A stretch of DNA of 64,000 bases from Balanoglossus misakiensis (Eukaryota; Hemichordata), in assembly GCA_040954595.2 (NCBI GenBank), contig CM082591.2:2418001-2482000 (forward strand). Direction: 5' to 3'. Under the pieces are notes generated by a model. That model ran no database searches and had not been told where the DNA came from. It saw nothing but the letters and a program-made list of their open reading frames with translations. Below are positions 26,201 to 42,048 of the stretch, in pieces (the stretch's first letter is position 1; the number at the start of each line of letters is the position of its first letter). The translations under genes and the position numbers were made by a program.

Positions 26201-29200
26201 CCGATTTTTGAAAAAATCATGGGTTATAGCTCATGAAAATCATCCAAAATGAGAATTTTTCGACTTTGCGGAATTTCAAAATTTGGCCGATTTTGAAAAA
26301 ATCATGGGTTATAGCTCATGAAAATCATCCAAAAATGAGAATTTTTCGACTTTGCGGAATTTCAAAATTTGGCCGATTTTTGAAAAAATCATGGGTTATA
26401 GCTCATGAAAATCATCCAAAAATGAGAATTTTTCGACTTTGCGGAATTTCAAAATTTGGCCGATTTTTGAAAAAATCATGGGTTATAGCTCATGAAAATC
26501 ATCCAAAAATGAGAATTTTTCGACTTTGCGGAATTTCAAAATTTGGCCGATTTTTGAAAAAATCATGGGTTATAGCTCATGAAAATCATCCAAAAATGAG
26601 AATTTTTCGACTTTGCGGAATTTCAAAATTTGGCCGATTTTTGAAAAAATCATGGGTTATAGCTCATGAAAATCATCCAAAAATGAGAATTTTTCGACTT
26701 TGCGGAATTTCAAAATTTGGCCGATTTTTGAAAAAATCATGGGTTATAGCTCATGAAAATCATCCAAAAATGAGAATTTTTCGACTTTGCGGAATTTCAA
26801 AATTTGGCCGATTTTTGAAAAAATCATGGGTTATAGCTCATGAAAATCATCCAAAAATGAGAATTTTTCGACTTTGCGGAATTTCAAAATTTGGCCGATT
26901 TTTGAAAAAATCATGGGTTATAGCTCATGAAAATCATCCAAAAATGAGAATTTTTCGACTTTGCGGAATTTCAAAATTTGGCCGATTTTTGAAAAAATCA
27001 TGGGTTATAGCTCATGAAAATCATCCAAAAATGAGAATTTTTCGACTTTGCGGAATTTCAAAATTTGGCCGATTTTTGAAAAAATCATGGGTTATAGCTC
27101 ATGAAAATCATCCAAAAATGAGAATTTTTCGACTTTGCGGAATTTCAAAATTTGGCCGATTTTTGAAAAAATCATGGGTTATAGCTCATGAAAATCATCC
27201 AAAAATGAGAATTTTTCGACTTTGCGGAATTTCAAAATTTGGCCGATTTTTGAAAAAATCATGGGTTATAGCTCATGAAAATCATCCAAAAATGAGAATT
27301 TTTCGACTTTGCGGAATTTCAAAATTTGGCCGATTTTTGAAAAAATCATGGGTTATAGCTCATGAAAATCATCCAAAAATGAGAATTTTTCGACTTTGCG
27401 GAATTTCAAAATTTGGCCGATTTTTGAAAAAATCATGGGTTATAGCTCATGAAAATCATCCAAAAATGAGAATTTTTCGACTTTGCGGAATTTCAAAATT
27501 TGGCCGATTTTTGAAAAAATCATGGGTTATAGCTCATGAAAATCATCCAAAAATGAGAATTTTTCGACTTTGCGGAATTTCAAAATTTGGCCGATTTTTG
27601 AAAAAATCATGGGTTATAGCTCATGAAAATCATCCAAAAATGAGAATTTTTCGACTTTGCGGAATTTCAAAATTTGGCCGATTTTTGAAAAAATCATGGG
27701 TTATAGCTCATGAAAATCATCCAAAAATGAGAATTTTTCGACTTTGCGGAATTTCAAAATTTGGCCGATTTTTGAAAAAATCATGGGTTATAGCTCATGA
27801 AAATCATCCAAAAATGAGAATTTTTCGACTTTGCGGAATTTCAAAATTTGGCCGATTTTTGAAAAAATCATGGGTTATAGCTCATGAAAATCATCCAAAA
27901 ATGAGAATTTTTCGACTTTGCGGAATTTCAAAATTTGGCCGATTTTTGAAAAAATCATGGGTTATAGCTCATGAAAATCATCCAAAAATGAGAATTTTTC
28001 GACTTTGCGGAATTTCAAAATTTGGCCGATTTTTGAAAAAATCATGGGTTATAGCTCATGAAAATCATCCAAAAATGAGAATTTTTCGACTTTGCGGAAT
28101 TTCAAAATTTGGCCGATTTTTGAAAAAATCATGGGTTATAGCTCATGAAAATCATCCAAAAATGAGAATTTTTCGACTTTGCGGAATTTCAAAATTTGGC
28201 CGATTTTGAAAAAATCATGGGTTATAGCTCATGAAAATCATCCAAAAATGAGAATTTTTCGACTTTGCGGAATTTCAAAATTTGGCCGATTTTTGAAAAA
28301 ATCATGGGTTATAGCTCATGAAAATCATCCAAAAATGAGAATTTTTCGACTTTGCGGAATTTCAAAATTTGGCCGATTTTTGAAAAAATCATGGGTTATA
28401 GCTCATGAAAATCATCCAAAAATGAGAATTTTTCGACTTTGCGGAATTTCAAAATTTGGCCGATTTTTGAAAAATCATGGGTTATAGCTCATGAAAATCA
28501 TCCAAAAATGAGAATTTTTCGACTTTGCGGAATTTCAAAATTTGGCCGATTTTTGAAAAAATCATGGGTTATAGCTCATGAAAATCATCCAAAAATGAGA
28601 ATTTTTCGACTTTGCGGAATTTCAAAATTTGGCCGATTTTTGAAAAAATCATGGGTTATAGCTCATGAAAATCATCCAAAAATGAGAATTTTTCGACTTT
28701 GCGGAATTTCAAAATTTGGCCGATTTTTGAAAAAATCATGGGTTATAGCTCATGAAAATCATCCAAAAATGAGAATTTTTCGACTTTGCGGAATTTCAAA
28801 ATTTGGCCGATTTTTGAAAAAATCATGGGTTATAGCTCATGAAAATCATCCAAAAATGAGAATTTTTCGACTTTGCGGAATTTCAAAATTTGGCCGATTT
28901 TTGAAAAAATCATGGGTTATAGCTCATGAAAATCATCCAAAAATGAGAATTTTTCGACTTTGCGGAATTTCAAAATTTGGCCGATTTTTGAAAAAATCAT
29001 GGGTTATAGCTCATGAAAATCATCCAAAAATGAGAATTTTTCGACTTTGCGGAATTTCAAAATTTGGCCGATTTTTGAAAAAATCATGGGTTATAGCTCA
29101 TGAAAATCATCCAAAAATGAGAATTTTTCGACTTTGCGGAATTTCAAAATTTGGCCGATTTTTGAAAAATCATGGGTTATAGCTCATGAAAATCATCCAA

Positions 29201-31541
29201 AAATGAGAATTTTTCGACTTTGCGGAATTTCAAAATTTGGCCGATTTTGAAAAAATCATGGGTTATAGCTCATGAAAATCATCCAAAAATGAGAATTTTT
29301 CGACTTTGCGGAATTTCAAAATTTGGCCGATTTTTGAAAAAATCATGGGTTATAGCTCATGAAAATCATCCAAAAATGAGAATTTTTCGACTTTGCGGAA
29401 TTTCAAAATTTGGCCGATTTTTGAAAAAATCATGGGTTATAGCTCATGAAAATCATCCAAAAATGAGAATTTTTCGACTTTGCGGAATTTCAAAATTTGG
29501 CCGATTTTTGAAAAAATCATGGGTTATAGCTCATGAAAATCATCCAAAAATGAGAATTTTTCGACTTTGCGGAATTTCAAAATTTGGCCGATTTTTGAAA
29601 AAATCATGGGTTATAGCTCATGAAAATCATCCAAAAATGAGAATTTTTCGACTTTGCGGAATTTCAAAATTTGGCCGATTTTTGAAAAAATCATGGGTTA
29701 TAGCTCATGAAAATCATCCAAAAATGAGAATTTTTCGACTTTGCGGAATTTCAAAATTTGGCCGATTTTTGAAAAAATCATGGGTTATAGCTCATGAAAA
29801 TCATCCAAAAATGAGAATTTTTCGACTTTGCGGAATTTCAAAATTTGGCCGATTTTTGAAAAAATCATGGGTTATAGCTCATGAAAATCATCCAAAAATG
29901 AGAATTTTTCGACTTTGCGGAATTTCAAAATTTGGCCGATTTTTGAAAAAATCATGGGTTATAGCTCATGAAAATCATCCAAAAATGAGAATTTTTCGAC
30001 TTTGCGGAATTTGAAAATTTGGCCGATTTTTGAAAAAATCATGGGTTATAGCTCATGAAAATCATCCAAAAATGAGAATTTTTCGACTTTGCGGAATTTC
30101 AAAATTTGGCCGATTTTTGAAAAAATCATGGGTTATAGCTCATGAAAATCATCCAAAAATGAGAATTTTTCGACTTTGCGGAATTTGAAAATTTGGCCGA
30201 TTTTTGAAAAAATCATGGGTTATAGCTCATGAAAATCATCCAAAAATGAGAATTTTTCGACTTTGCGGAATTTGAAAATTTGGCCGATTTTTGAAAAAAT
30301 CATGGGTTATAGCTCATGAAAATCATCCAAAAATGAGAATTTTTCGACTTTGCGGAATTTGAAAATTTGGCCGATTTTTGAAAAAATCATGGGTTATAGC
30401 TCATGAAAATCGTCCAAAAATGAGAATTTTTCGACTTTGCGGAATTTCAAAATTTGGCCGATTTTTGAAAAAATCATGGGTTATAGCTCATGAAAATCGT
30501 CCAAAAATGAGAATTTTTCGACTTTGCGGAATTTCAAAATTTGGCCGATTTTTGAAAAAATCATGGGTTATAGCTCATGAAAATCATCCAAAAATGAGAA
30601 TTTTTCGACTTTGCGGAATTTCAAAATTTGGCCGATTTTTGAAAAAATCATGGGAATCATCCAAAAATGAGAATTTTTCGACTTTGCGGAATTTCAAAAT
30701 TTGGCCGATTTTTGAAAAAATCATGGGTTATAGCTCATGAAAATCATCCCAAAATGAGAATTTTTCGACTTTGCGGAATTTCAAAATTTGGCCGATTTTT
30801 GAAAAAAATCATGGGTTATAGCTCATGAAAATCATCCAAAAATGAGAATTTTTCGACTTTGCGGAATTTGAAAATTTGGCCGATTTTTGAAAAAATCATG
30901 GGTTATAGCTCATGAAAATCATCCAAAAATGAGAATTTTTCGACTTTGCGGAATTTGAAAATTTGGCCGATTTTTGAAAAAATCATGGGTTATAGCTCAT
31001 GAAAATCATCCAAAAATGAGAATTTTTCGACTTTGCGGAATTTGAAAATTTGGCCGATTTTTGAAAAAATCATGGGTTATAGCTCATGAAAATCATCCAA
31101 AAATGAGAATTTTTCGACTTTGCGGAATTTCAAAATTTGGCCGATTTTTGAAAAAATCATGGGTTATAGCTCATGAAAATCACCCAAAAATGAGAATTTT
31201 TCGACTTTGCGGAATTTCAAAATTTGGCCGATTTTTGAAAAAATCATGGGTTATAGCTCATGAAAATCACCCAAAAATGAGAATTTTTCGACTTTGCGGA
31301 ATTTCAAAATTTGGCCGATTTTTGAAAAAATCATGGGTTATAGCTCATGAAAATCATCCAAAAATGAGAATTTTTCGACTTTGCGGAATTTCAAAATTTG
31401 GCCGATTTTTGAAAAAATCATGGGTTATAGCTCATGAAAATCATCCAAAAATGAGAATTTTTCGACTTTGCGGAATTTCAAAATTTGGCCGATTTTTGAA
31501 AAAAACATGGGTTATAGCTCATGAAAATCATCCCAAAATGA

Positions 31542-31661
31542 CAATTTTTCGACTTTGCGAAATATCGAAATTTCTTCATTTTTTTCAAAAAATCATCCCA
31601 AAATGATGTTTTTTTTCAAAAAAATGAAGAAATTTTGAAAAATCGCAGAGTCGAAAAATTG
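31542..31661. repeat. Right-edge 120-bp imperfect palindrome of the satellite
   Basis: A 44-bp forward arm (31542-31585) and its inverted copy (31618-31661) differ at about 5 positions, with a 32-bp AT-rich spacer that is itself partly inverted. The forward arm is the diverged edge version of the satellite unit. Unique sequence starts right after the inverted arm. Confidence 0.8.
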
Positions 31662-31742
31662 TTTAATTTGACTTCTATACTCATTTTTACTCATTCTCGT
31701 CTTCACCTAAATACAACAAACCAACGATGGTACTATATTTAA

Positions 31743-31758
31743 TTTATTTCGTTTTATT
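31743..31758 (-). terminator. Polyadenylation signals for the DED-kinase gene
   Basis: Two AATAAA hexamers on the minus strand (TTTATT at 31743-31748 and 31753-31758), about 95-110 bases past the predicted stop and about 80 bases before the satellite edge. They would end the transcript just outside the array. Confidence 0.45.
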
Positions 31759-31851
31759 TCAATTTCTATTAAATCATGACAAAATCAAAGTGTTCTAATT
31801 CAACTTGTATTCACTTGCTGTTTTAGGTCTGTCTGTGGGATAATAATGAGG

Positions 31852-36129
<4,278 letters not shown>

Positions 36130-36148
36130 ACTGCAACATGGATGCCGT
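36130..36148 (-). other. 5' UTR end of the DED-kinase gene with upstream splice acceptor
   Basis: Directly upstream of the ATG on the minus strand is a strong acceptor (CTACATTTTCCAG, AG at 36149-36150). It implies a separate non-coding first exon to the right. A possible donor (CCGG|GTAAGG) lies near 36351, but the first exon and promoter cannot be placed. Confidence 0.45.
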
Positions 36149-39100
36149 CTGGAAAATGTAGATTATGTGGATAAAATCCAGAATCTTCCTTGTGTGTTTC
36201 CTGCGAGTTGAAATAAAGAAAAGAATCCGTGAATCGAAAGTGAACGAATTTTGGTACTTTACTGACAGCGCGGTGTCAAATCTCTCCCACCATGTTATTT
36301 TCAGAGAACATATCCCATCATATAGCACAAACATCGTACGAACGGCCTTACCCGGAAACAGTTCGTTTAAAGGACATATCGTCTGCTTCCCAGCCTGCCT
36401 TTGAAAAGTAACAGAGGTGCAGCTTAATAAAAAATATTTTCTACGCCCAACTTGCATTTGCGGGATGGGGAGCGAATCTAAGCCTTGGATGTCTATAGAT
36501 TCCCGTAGATATTTGCGTGACAATGTAATTCTTGGAAGAGACAGAAACTATTTAGGTCAAAACCAAGCCGGGCGAAATCGTAAAAAAAACGTTCAGATAA
36601 TGATCACAATCTAATCCAAAAACTATTCATTTTAAAAAGAGATATCTACATATAACAAGTTCACTTTTCGAAGGTCACTGGAGGAGAGAAGATGAGTGTG
36701 AACACACAAAATACACATGACATTCAACAGCAAAGAACTATCTCTAACCTGTCTGCTGTTCTGGTCGTTATTCTGTTATTTTGAGTCGCCGATTCGACGG
36801 GTGGTAAACCACCATTTTTTCAGCCGTGACATTCACTTATAATAAAAGTATTTATGCCGTAGTCATAGCAACTCTAGCGTGCAAAATCAGCACCATTTAA
36901 TTTGACTAGGAAGTGTTCTTTAACACTATACTACACAAGTGGCTGTATTTCTGACGGCATATTCGTCAGTTCTGGTCGACGGGTCATACATGTAATTCAG
37001 TTTTTGATAACGCGTCCTTATTGTCAGCCTTGGTTTGGTAATATAAAGTTCATTTACGGCGGCGACAACTCTACTGAGCTGAACCTTATATTGCTCCGCA
37101 GCTGAGAAGGACGGTCGCTAGTCATTTAGGACGTGAACATTTTTGGTCGTGGTTGTTTAGAGTGTGGGGTCAGCCATTACTATTTGCATAGTTTACAACA
37201 GGTCAATGTACACATATACGCGTCACACTGTTTTGGTAAAATGGGTGTAGGCCAATGATACGTTCCCAGTGAGATAAAATATGAGTTTTTTGAAATCAGT
37301 TTCATGTCAGTGAAACTGGGGGAGAATTTAAGTCATATATTACTTCTTCCTTTATTTTTGTACGCGCAACTTTTTACTAACATGACAACGGACACAACTT
37401 TTGCTCTCGGTTTGCTTCACCGCGGTTGGTTTGACTGCGTTATCGTAAAGAGCGCCACCATCGCCTAAGTTGGTGAACCTCACGAAACACAATGTCCTGA
37501 GTTGGCGCCGTTTACTCGGGCTCCAATGCAAAAACTGTCTCAACTGGTTTATGTAATAGTACTGGAAAATATTTTACTGTTTTGAGAATTTGTGTTAACT
37601 TTTTCCTCACAATTTTATGCTGAAGATTGCTACTGTGTATTTGTCTTTAAGGGAAACAAATTCCATGTTGACTAGAAAGTGAATGACACTTTGCTAAATT
37701 CTTAGCGACGAAACAAGTGCACCAATGATTGTCCAGATTTAAAATGCTGGAGTAGGTGTTAGGGGCGCTCTTTAAAAGGCGAAGGTCCTGCAGTGATGTT
37801 GAAGTCACCTTAACTCAATACAGCGAAGTAGTTTCACAATAAAACCTCCATGAACTCAAGTTGTGTCCATCCTCCCTATAATTTCTACACCGTTGCCATG
37901 TCTCCCTGCCCGTAAAACAAAATCACGGTGCGTTTGACTGACAATAATGTCAAAGGTCAGAGAAAGGTCGGCCGGGCAGGTGGCAAGTCCTTACACCCAT
38001 TGAACACATTACTGACAATAAAAGCCACAACACTTCCAAAATGACGGCTCCCTGACAGCTTGCCTCGTAAAAATTTCAAAGCGTGAATTCACATCTCTTT
38101 GCTCGTCTGCGTTTGGTTTTACACGCATGCACGGATTAGCAATGGTGACGGCGATGAGGACAGAAGCCGAAGACCCATCTCATTTGCATATGTTCTGTCT
38201 GTCTGTCATTCAAAGATAGCAACATGGTGGGCCAGTCGACTGGAAAAAAACATGCCTGTCTCTGTTCCATCTGAGTCTCTCACATCTCGAGCGAGGAGTA
38301 CCCGGTTTGAGTGACTTTTATGTCGAATTCTTACTCTCGATGCCATCCGCGAGTCACACTGCAAGTCCAGATTTTCGCTTGAGGGCGCACACGTGTACTC
38401 TGTCAAAGACACGGGCGCGCGCGTCCAGAAAACGATAAAACCCGAACTAACAAGTTTCGTGCTGCCCCTATTTGCATTGTGCGTTCCGCGTACATGTCGT
38501 TTCAAAGAATTCTACATTTACGAGTGTCTTTGTCCCCCTCGATAAAACCCGCCGTAAACTTTTTTTTACGATATTATAAGCTTATTGTATATAATGCATA
38601 TGCAAATTAACGCAAGTCAGTTCGTCTAGGATGGCCCCGCGTACGTGTATCACCAGACTTCACTTGATATATAGTCCGCTTGCTCGGTAATACCGAAAGA
38701 GCGAAGCGCAGAACATCTGTTGGAAATAAAACCCATGACCCGCGTTCGCAATCGCACACCTTTCGATCACACATCTGTTTGCCAGTCTTTCCGATTACAT
38801 GGCGGAGGGACTCTGTTCATAGAGCATTATGATATTTTAAAGGTCAGCGAATCGCTCGTATGAGTTATGGTGTGTGCGTTACAATCCGAATTACTGACAT
38901 AAACCGAAGCTCGTTCGCTCGGGTGCACGCACACGCACCTGCAATCGTCTAAACACCCGCCAACTCTAACTCAAGCGTGCATCCACCCCACCCTCCCCAA
39001 TTCCAAGAAAAAAAACATGATTAATAATAAATACAGACCGGCGTGATGAAGATAGTTTTCAGAAATCAAGGCAATACGCGTCTCGGGGACAGATTTTCTT

Positions 39101-40852
39101 CGATAAAATTCATGGCATTGGAATTTTCGTGAAGAGCCAAAACTAGCAAAATGGCTGACTGGCGCAGTATTCGTCGATCGGCCTCAAGGCGGCGCTGTCC
39201 CACCTCGTCCGCGCGCAAACGGTTTGTGATGATGATGACACCGGCAGGTGGACGCTGTGATGAGAGCTAACGTGACATTTAAGCGTTTCATATCGGCGTA
39301 ACCTCAATAGACATCAAAGACATTTTTATGTCTGACTTTGAAAACCCCCTTAGTGGAATCGCCAATGCATGAAGACGTTATCTTTTCAACACAGAAATAG
39401 AGCGAATCCATTATGTAGCCAGCTCATCCATTTTGCGTGTGCAGTATCTAGTCGACTCATCACATGGGAATGCGCGCGCGCAAAGCATGCCCCCTTTTAC
39501 ATCTCACGTTTTAAGACCCGCAGAGAAGTCGGAAACTGAGCACTTCACGCGATGAACATTAGAGCAGAAATATTGACACACACCGAAGAAGTCTTCGCCT
39601 CGAAGAATGTTTAATAAAATATTAACCAAATATTGATGTTGGTCATCCTTGCGCGTCTAATTCGAGGACCGATTTTAAGTTATTTTGCGCGTCGAATATC
39701 CAACCTGCTTGGTTACGCTGTTATTTTTTACATTGCCTGGAGAGATGAACGGTGCTATTTCGAGATTTATGTAGTGTCGAGAGTTTGTCGAGTCAAGTGT
39801 GAGCGGGTTAGAGATGTCATGTAACGTTTTCTACCCTTCAGGAAAAGAGTTTTGAATGTTTCATTGGGATTAAAAAGCGCATGCCGAGTACGGTTAGCGC
39901 TGGCTCGGTCAGCTAGTGTTTTTCCTCGGCCTTCTCAACGAAGTCACGACGCTGGAGTTTGTCTCGCGATGGCTATCGTTTGGAGACGCGCTTGTCTCTG
40001 TCATCTGTGCTTGTTTTAGCTCTGATGCGAGCAACGAGACTCCCGTGGTCGCAATTCAATTTGCAGTCGATGAACACAGGAGATAACACACTGGCTGATA
40101 TAGAAATTAAAAAACTCAAATATGCGATAAAGAGACGATAACATCGGACGATACACATCATTACAAGAACGTCAATCATACTGCGTCCCACACAAGCGCT
40201 GAGCTCATTGTAATTCATTAGTTTAGCGCGTCCTGAGCCTCTACTCATGCATTTTTGGCGGCGTGTACGGCGCGTCCTCGCCGCGTTCTCTGAAGTTTTC
40301 TGGGAAGCAGAGGCGCGCGCGTGAAGCATGTTCATTTCGGCATGTGGCCACAGGGACCACCCAGATCATCATCCCCATCATTTGTATTTATTGACGACAT
40401 CTCTCTTGTCGATTTCATCAACATTTGGATTTTGATGAATAGATGTAAAAACTGGGTTATCGGGGCCACTCTACACCCGTTATCTGCTACATATATACTC
40501 GACTATTACAATGTTTTAACTTTTAATTCATTCGATTCATTTTCAGCTCGTCAACAACGACCTCGAGCAAGACAGGTGCCGACGAAAAGTACTCCTCCAT
40601 TCCCGAAATTCGCTACAGTCTCCCGTAGGATGGCATCGTTTCCCCGCCCCGGGAATACCCAATTTCTCCCATTGTAGCTACAAAAATACAAATTAGTCAG
40701 ACTTATAGCCAATAAATCTAACAATCTACATACTATGAAAAAGACCAATTTTCCCGACAAAAAAACTTTCCATTCACTTCTGGCAACCCCCAATTATAAT
40801 TCATACATAATTGGGTATACCATGTATGCATGCATGTATCTGTTTGTGACTG

Positions 40853-40904
40853 ACCCTGTCTGTCTGTGTGTCTGTCTCCCTGCCTGTGTCTCTCTCTCAA
40901 TCTC
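40853..40904. repeat. GTCT-type microsatellite (imperfect)
   Basis: Degenerate run of CTGT/CTGC tetramers. Confidence 0.75.
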
Positions 40905-41981
40905 AAATCAGATTTGAAGCTGTCTATCGACCTCGACCTCTCTCCCATAAAACCGTCACCGTTATTCGCCATGCACGACGACGGAACGAAGGCCACAACA
41001 AAAGCGCACGACTGGTGAAGCAGGCAGCCTCGGAAAGACCTGACAAAATAGCCCCGGGGCAGCGGCCGCAAACGCACGCTCCCTCGCTGGTTGGCAAGCC
41101 GTCGATTGAGTTCACACCCTAAGCCTGTCCATTCACATCCAGCTGATTTATTGTCTCATAATTTTTCTGATAGTGAGCCGAGTCTTTGCCCATGAATATC
41201 GCTCTTATCGATGCCGTAAAAGGGGACCAGGATTCATAGAAAATGACTTGCGGCATTTACTTGATACCTTTCACGCGATCAATGACGCGATTTGCTGTGA
41301 GGGTTTCAACACGTGGTCTTACAGATAGATTCCATCGACATAACCCCTGTTTCTGTCAGAAACGTGTCCATTTTTGCCCAAAAAGTTTAACGTTTGCAAC
41401 AATACATGCAATTGGAACTTAATATGTAATTTTTGCGAGATCCGTAGAAATGGCAAATTCTATAGACTTACAAATTCCTCCCCTAACAGGGAATTCCAGG
41501 CTGTCGCAGACATCACTCACAATTTGTCTGTGCAAAGTGCCGTCACAACTTGTACCTGTAATAAATCCAATTTGTGATTAATTACATTACACACAAAAAA
41601 GTTTGGCTGAATAATTAGAACAATTTTTCGGACAGTCAGTGTCTAGTTCACTTGGTTTTGTGTGGATCTGAATAGGAAGTAAAGGAACACTGTACTCACT
41701 TGCCGAGAGCGAAAGTGGAACCGATAGGGATTTTGAATGTACAGTGTACGGTAGGTGTTACGTAAGACTGACAAGTCGGGGTGATTTACATAAAATGCGG
41801 GAGAATTATAATGTGTAAATTACCTAGTGACTAAAAATAGCTGGAGTGTACATGTATACAGAAAGCCAAGCTGCGAGAGACTGTTGTAACAAACACTTAA
41901 AATAGTAAAACATGGAATAAAATGAACGCCTACTAAAAACAACTCAACTCTATATATCTATCTACATGTGTATTACATATA

Positions 41982-42048
41982 TCGTCCGTCTGTCGACATG
42001 TCTGTCTGTCTGTCTCTGTTTATCTTTCTGTCTGCCTGCCTGTCTTCT
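41982..42048. repeat. GTCT-type microsatellite (imperfect)
   Basis: Runs of CTGT and CTGC tetramers with interruptions. Confidence 0.8.

Larger units (their letters stand above)
11268..31541. repeat. Satellite array, 87-bp unit, about 230 head-to-tail copies
   Basis: The unit starts ATCATGGGTTATAGCTCATG, continues with a stretch around TGAGAATTTTTCGACTTTGC, and closes with CAAAATTTGGCCGATTTTTG. The repeat length is 87 bp, seen as a 29-residue period in translation. Most copies between 17.4 and 30.0 kb are identical, while copies between 11.3 and 17.4 kb carry marker substitutions. About 20.2 kb of called bases divided by 87 gives roughly 232 copies. A common C-to-G variant (TTTGAAAATT) comes in runs (for example 13.85-14.1, 15.7-15.96, 16.46-16.83, 30.0-30.37 and 30.86-31.06 kb). 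One frame is open because 87 is divisible by 3, but stops and frame-shifting indels scatter through the array, so I do not call it coding. I do not recognise the family. Confidence 0.97.

Noticed and set aside
11268-31541. CRISPR-like array of regular repeats
   Set aside because: Units are contiguous with no unique spacers, the context is animal DNA, and no cas genes are present.
11390-31606. Long open frames of 64-658 codons made of a repeated 29-residue unit
   Set aside because: They follow from an 87-bp tandem repeat with one stop-free frame. Stops and frame-shifting indels are scattered throughout, there is no splice or start logic, and the units differ without regard to codon position.
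40550-40680. Exon-like stretch after TTCATTTTCAG, one frame ending EIRYSLP as in cadherin N-termini
   Set aside because: All three forward frames are open for 26-49 codons, no partner exons were found, and the cadherin resemblance is only seven residues.
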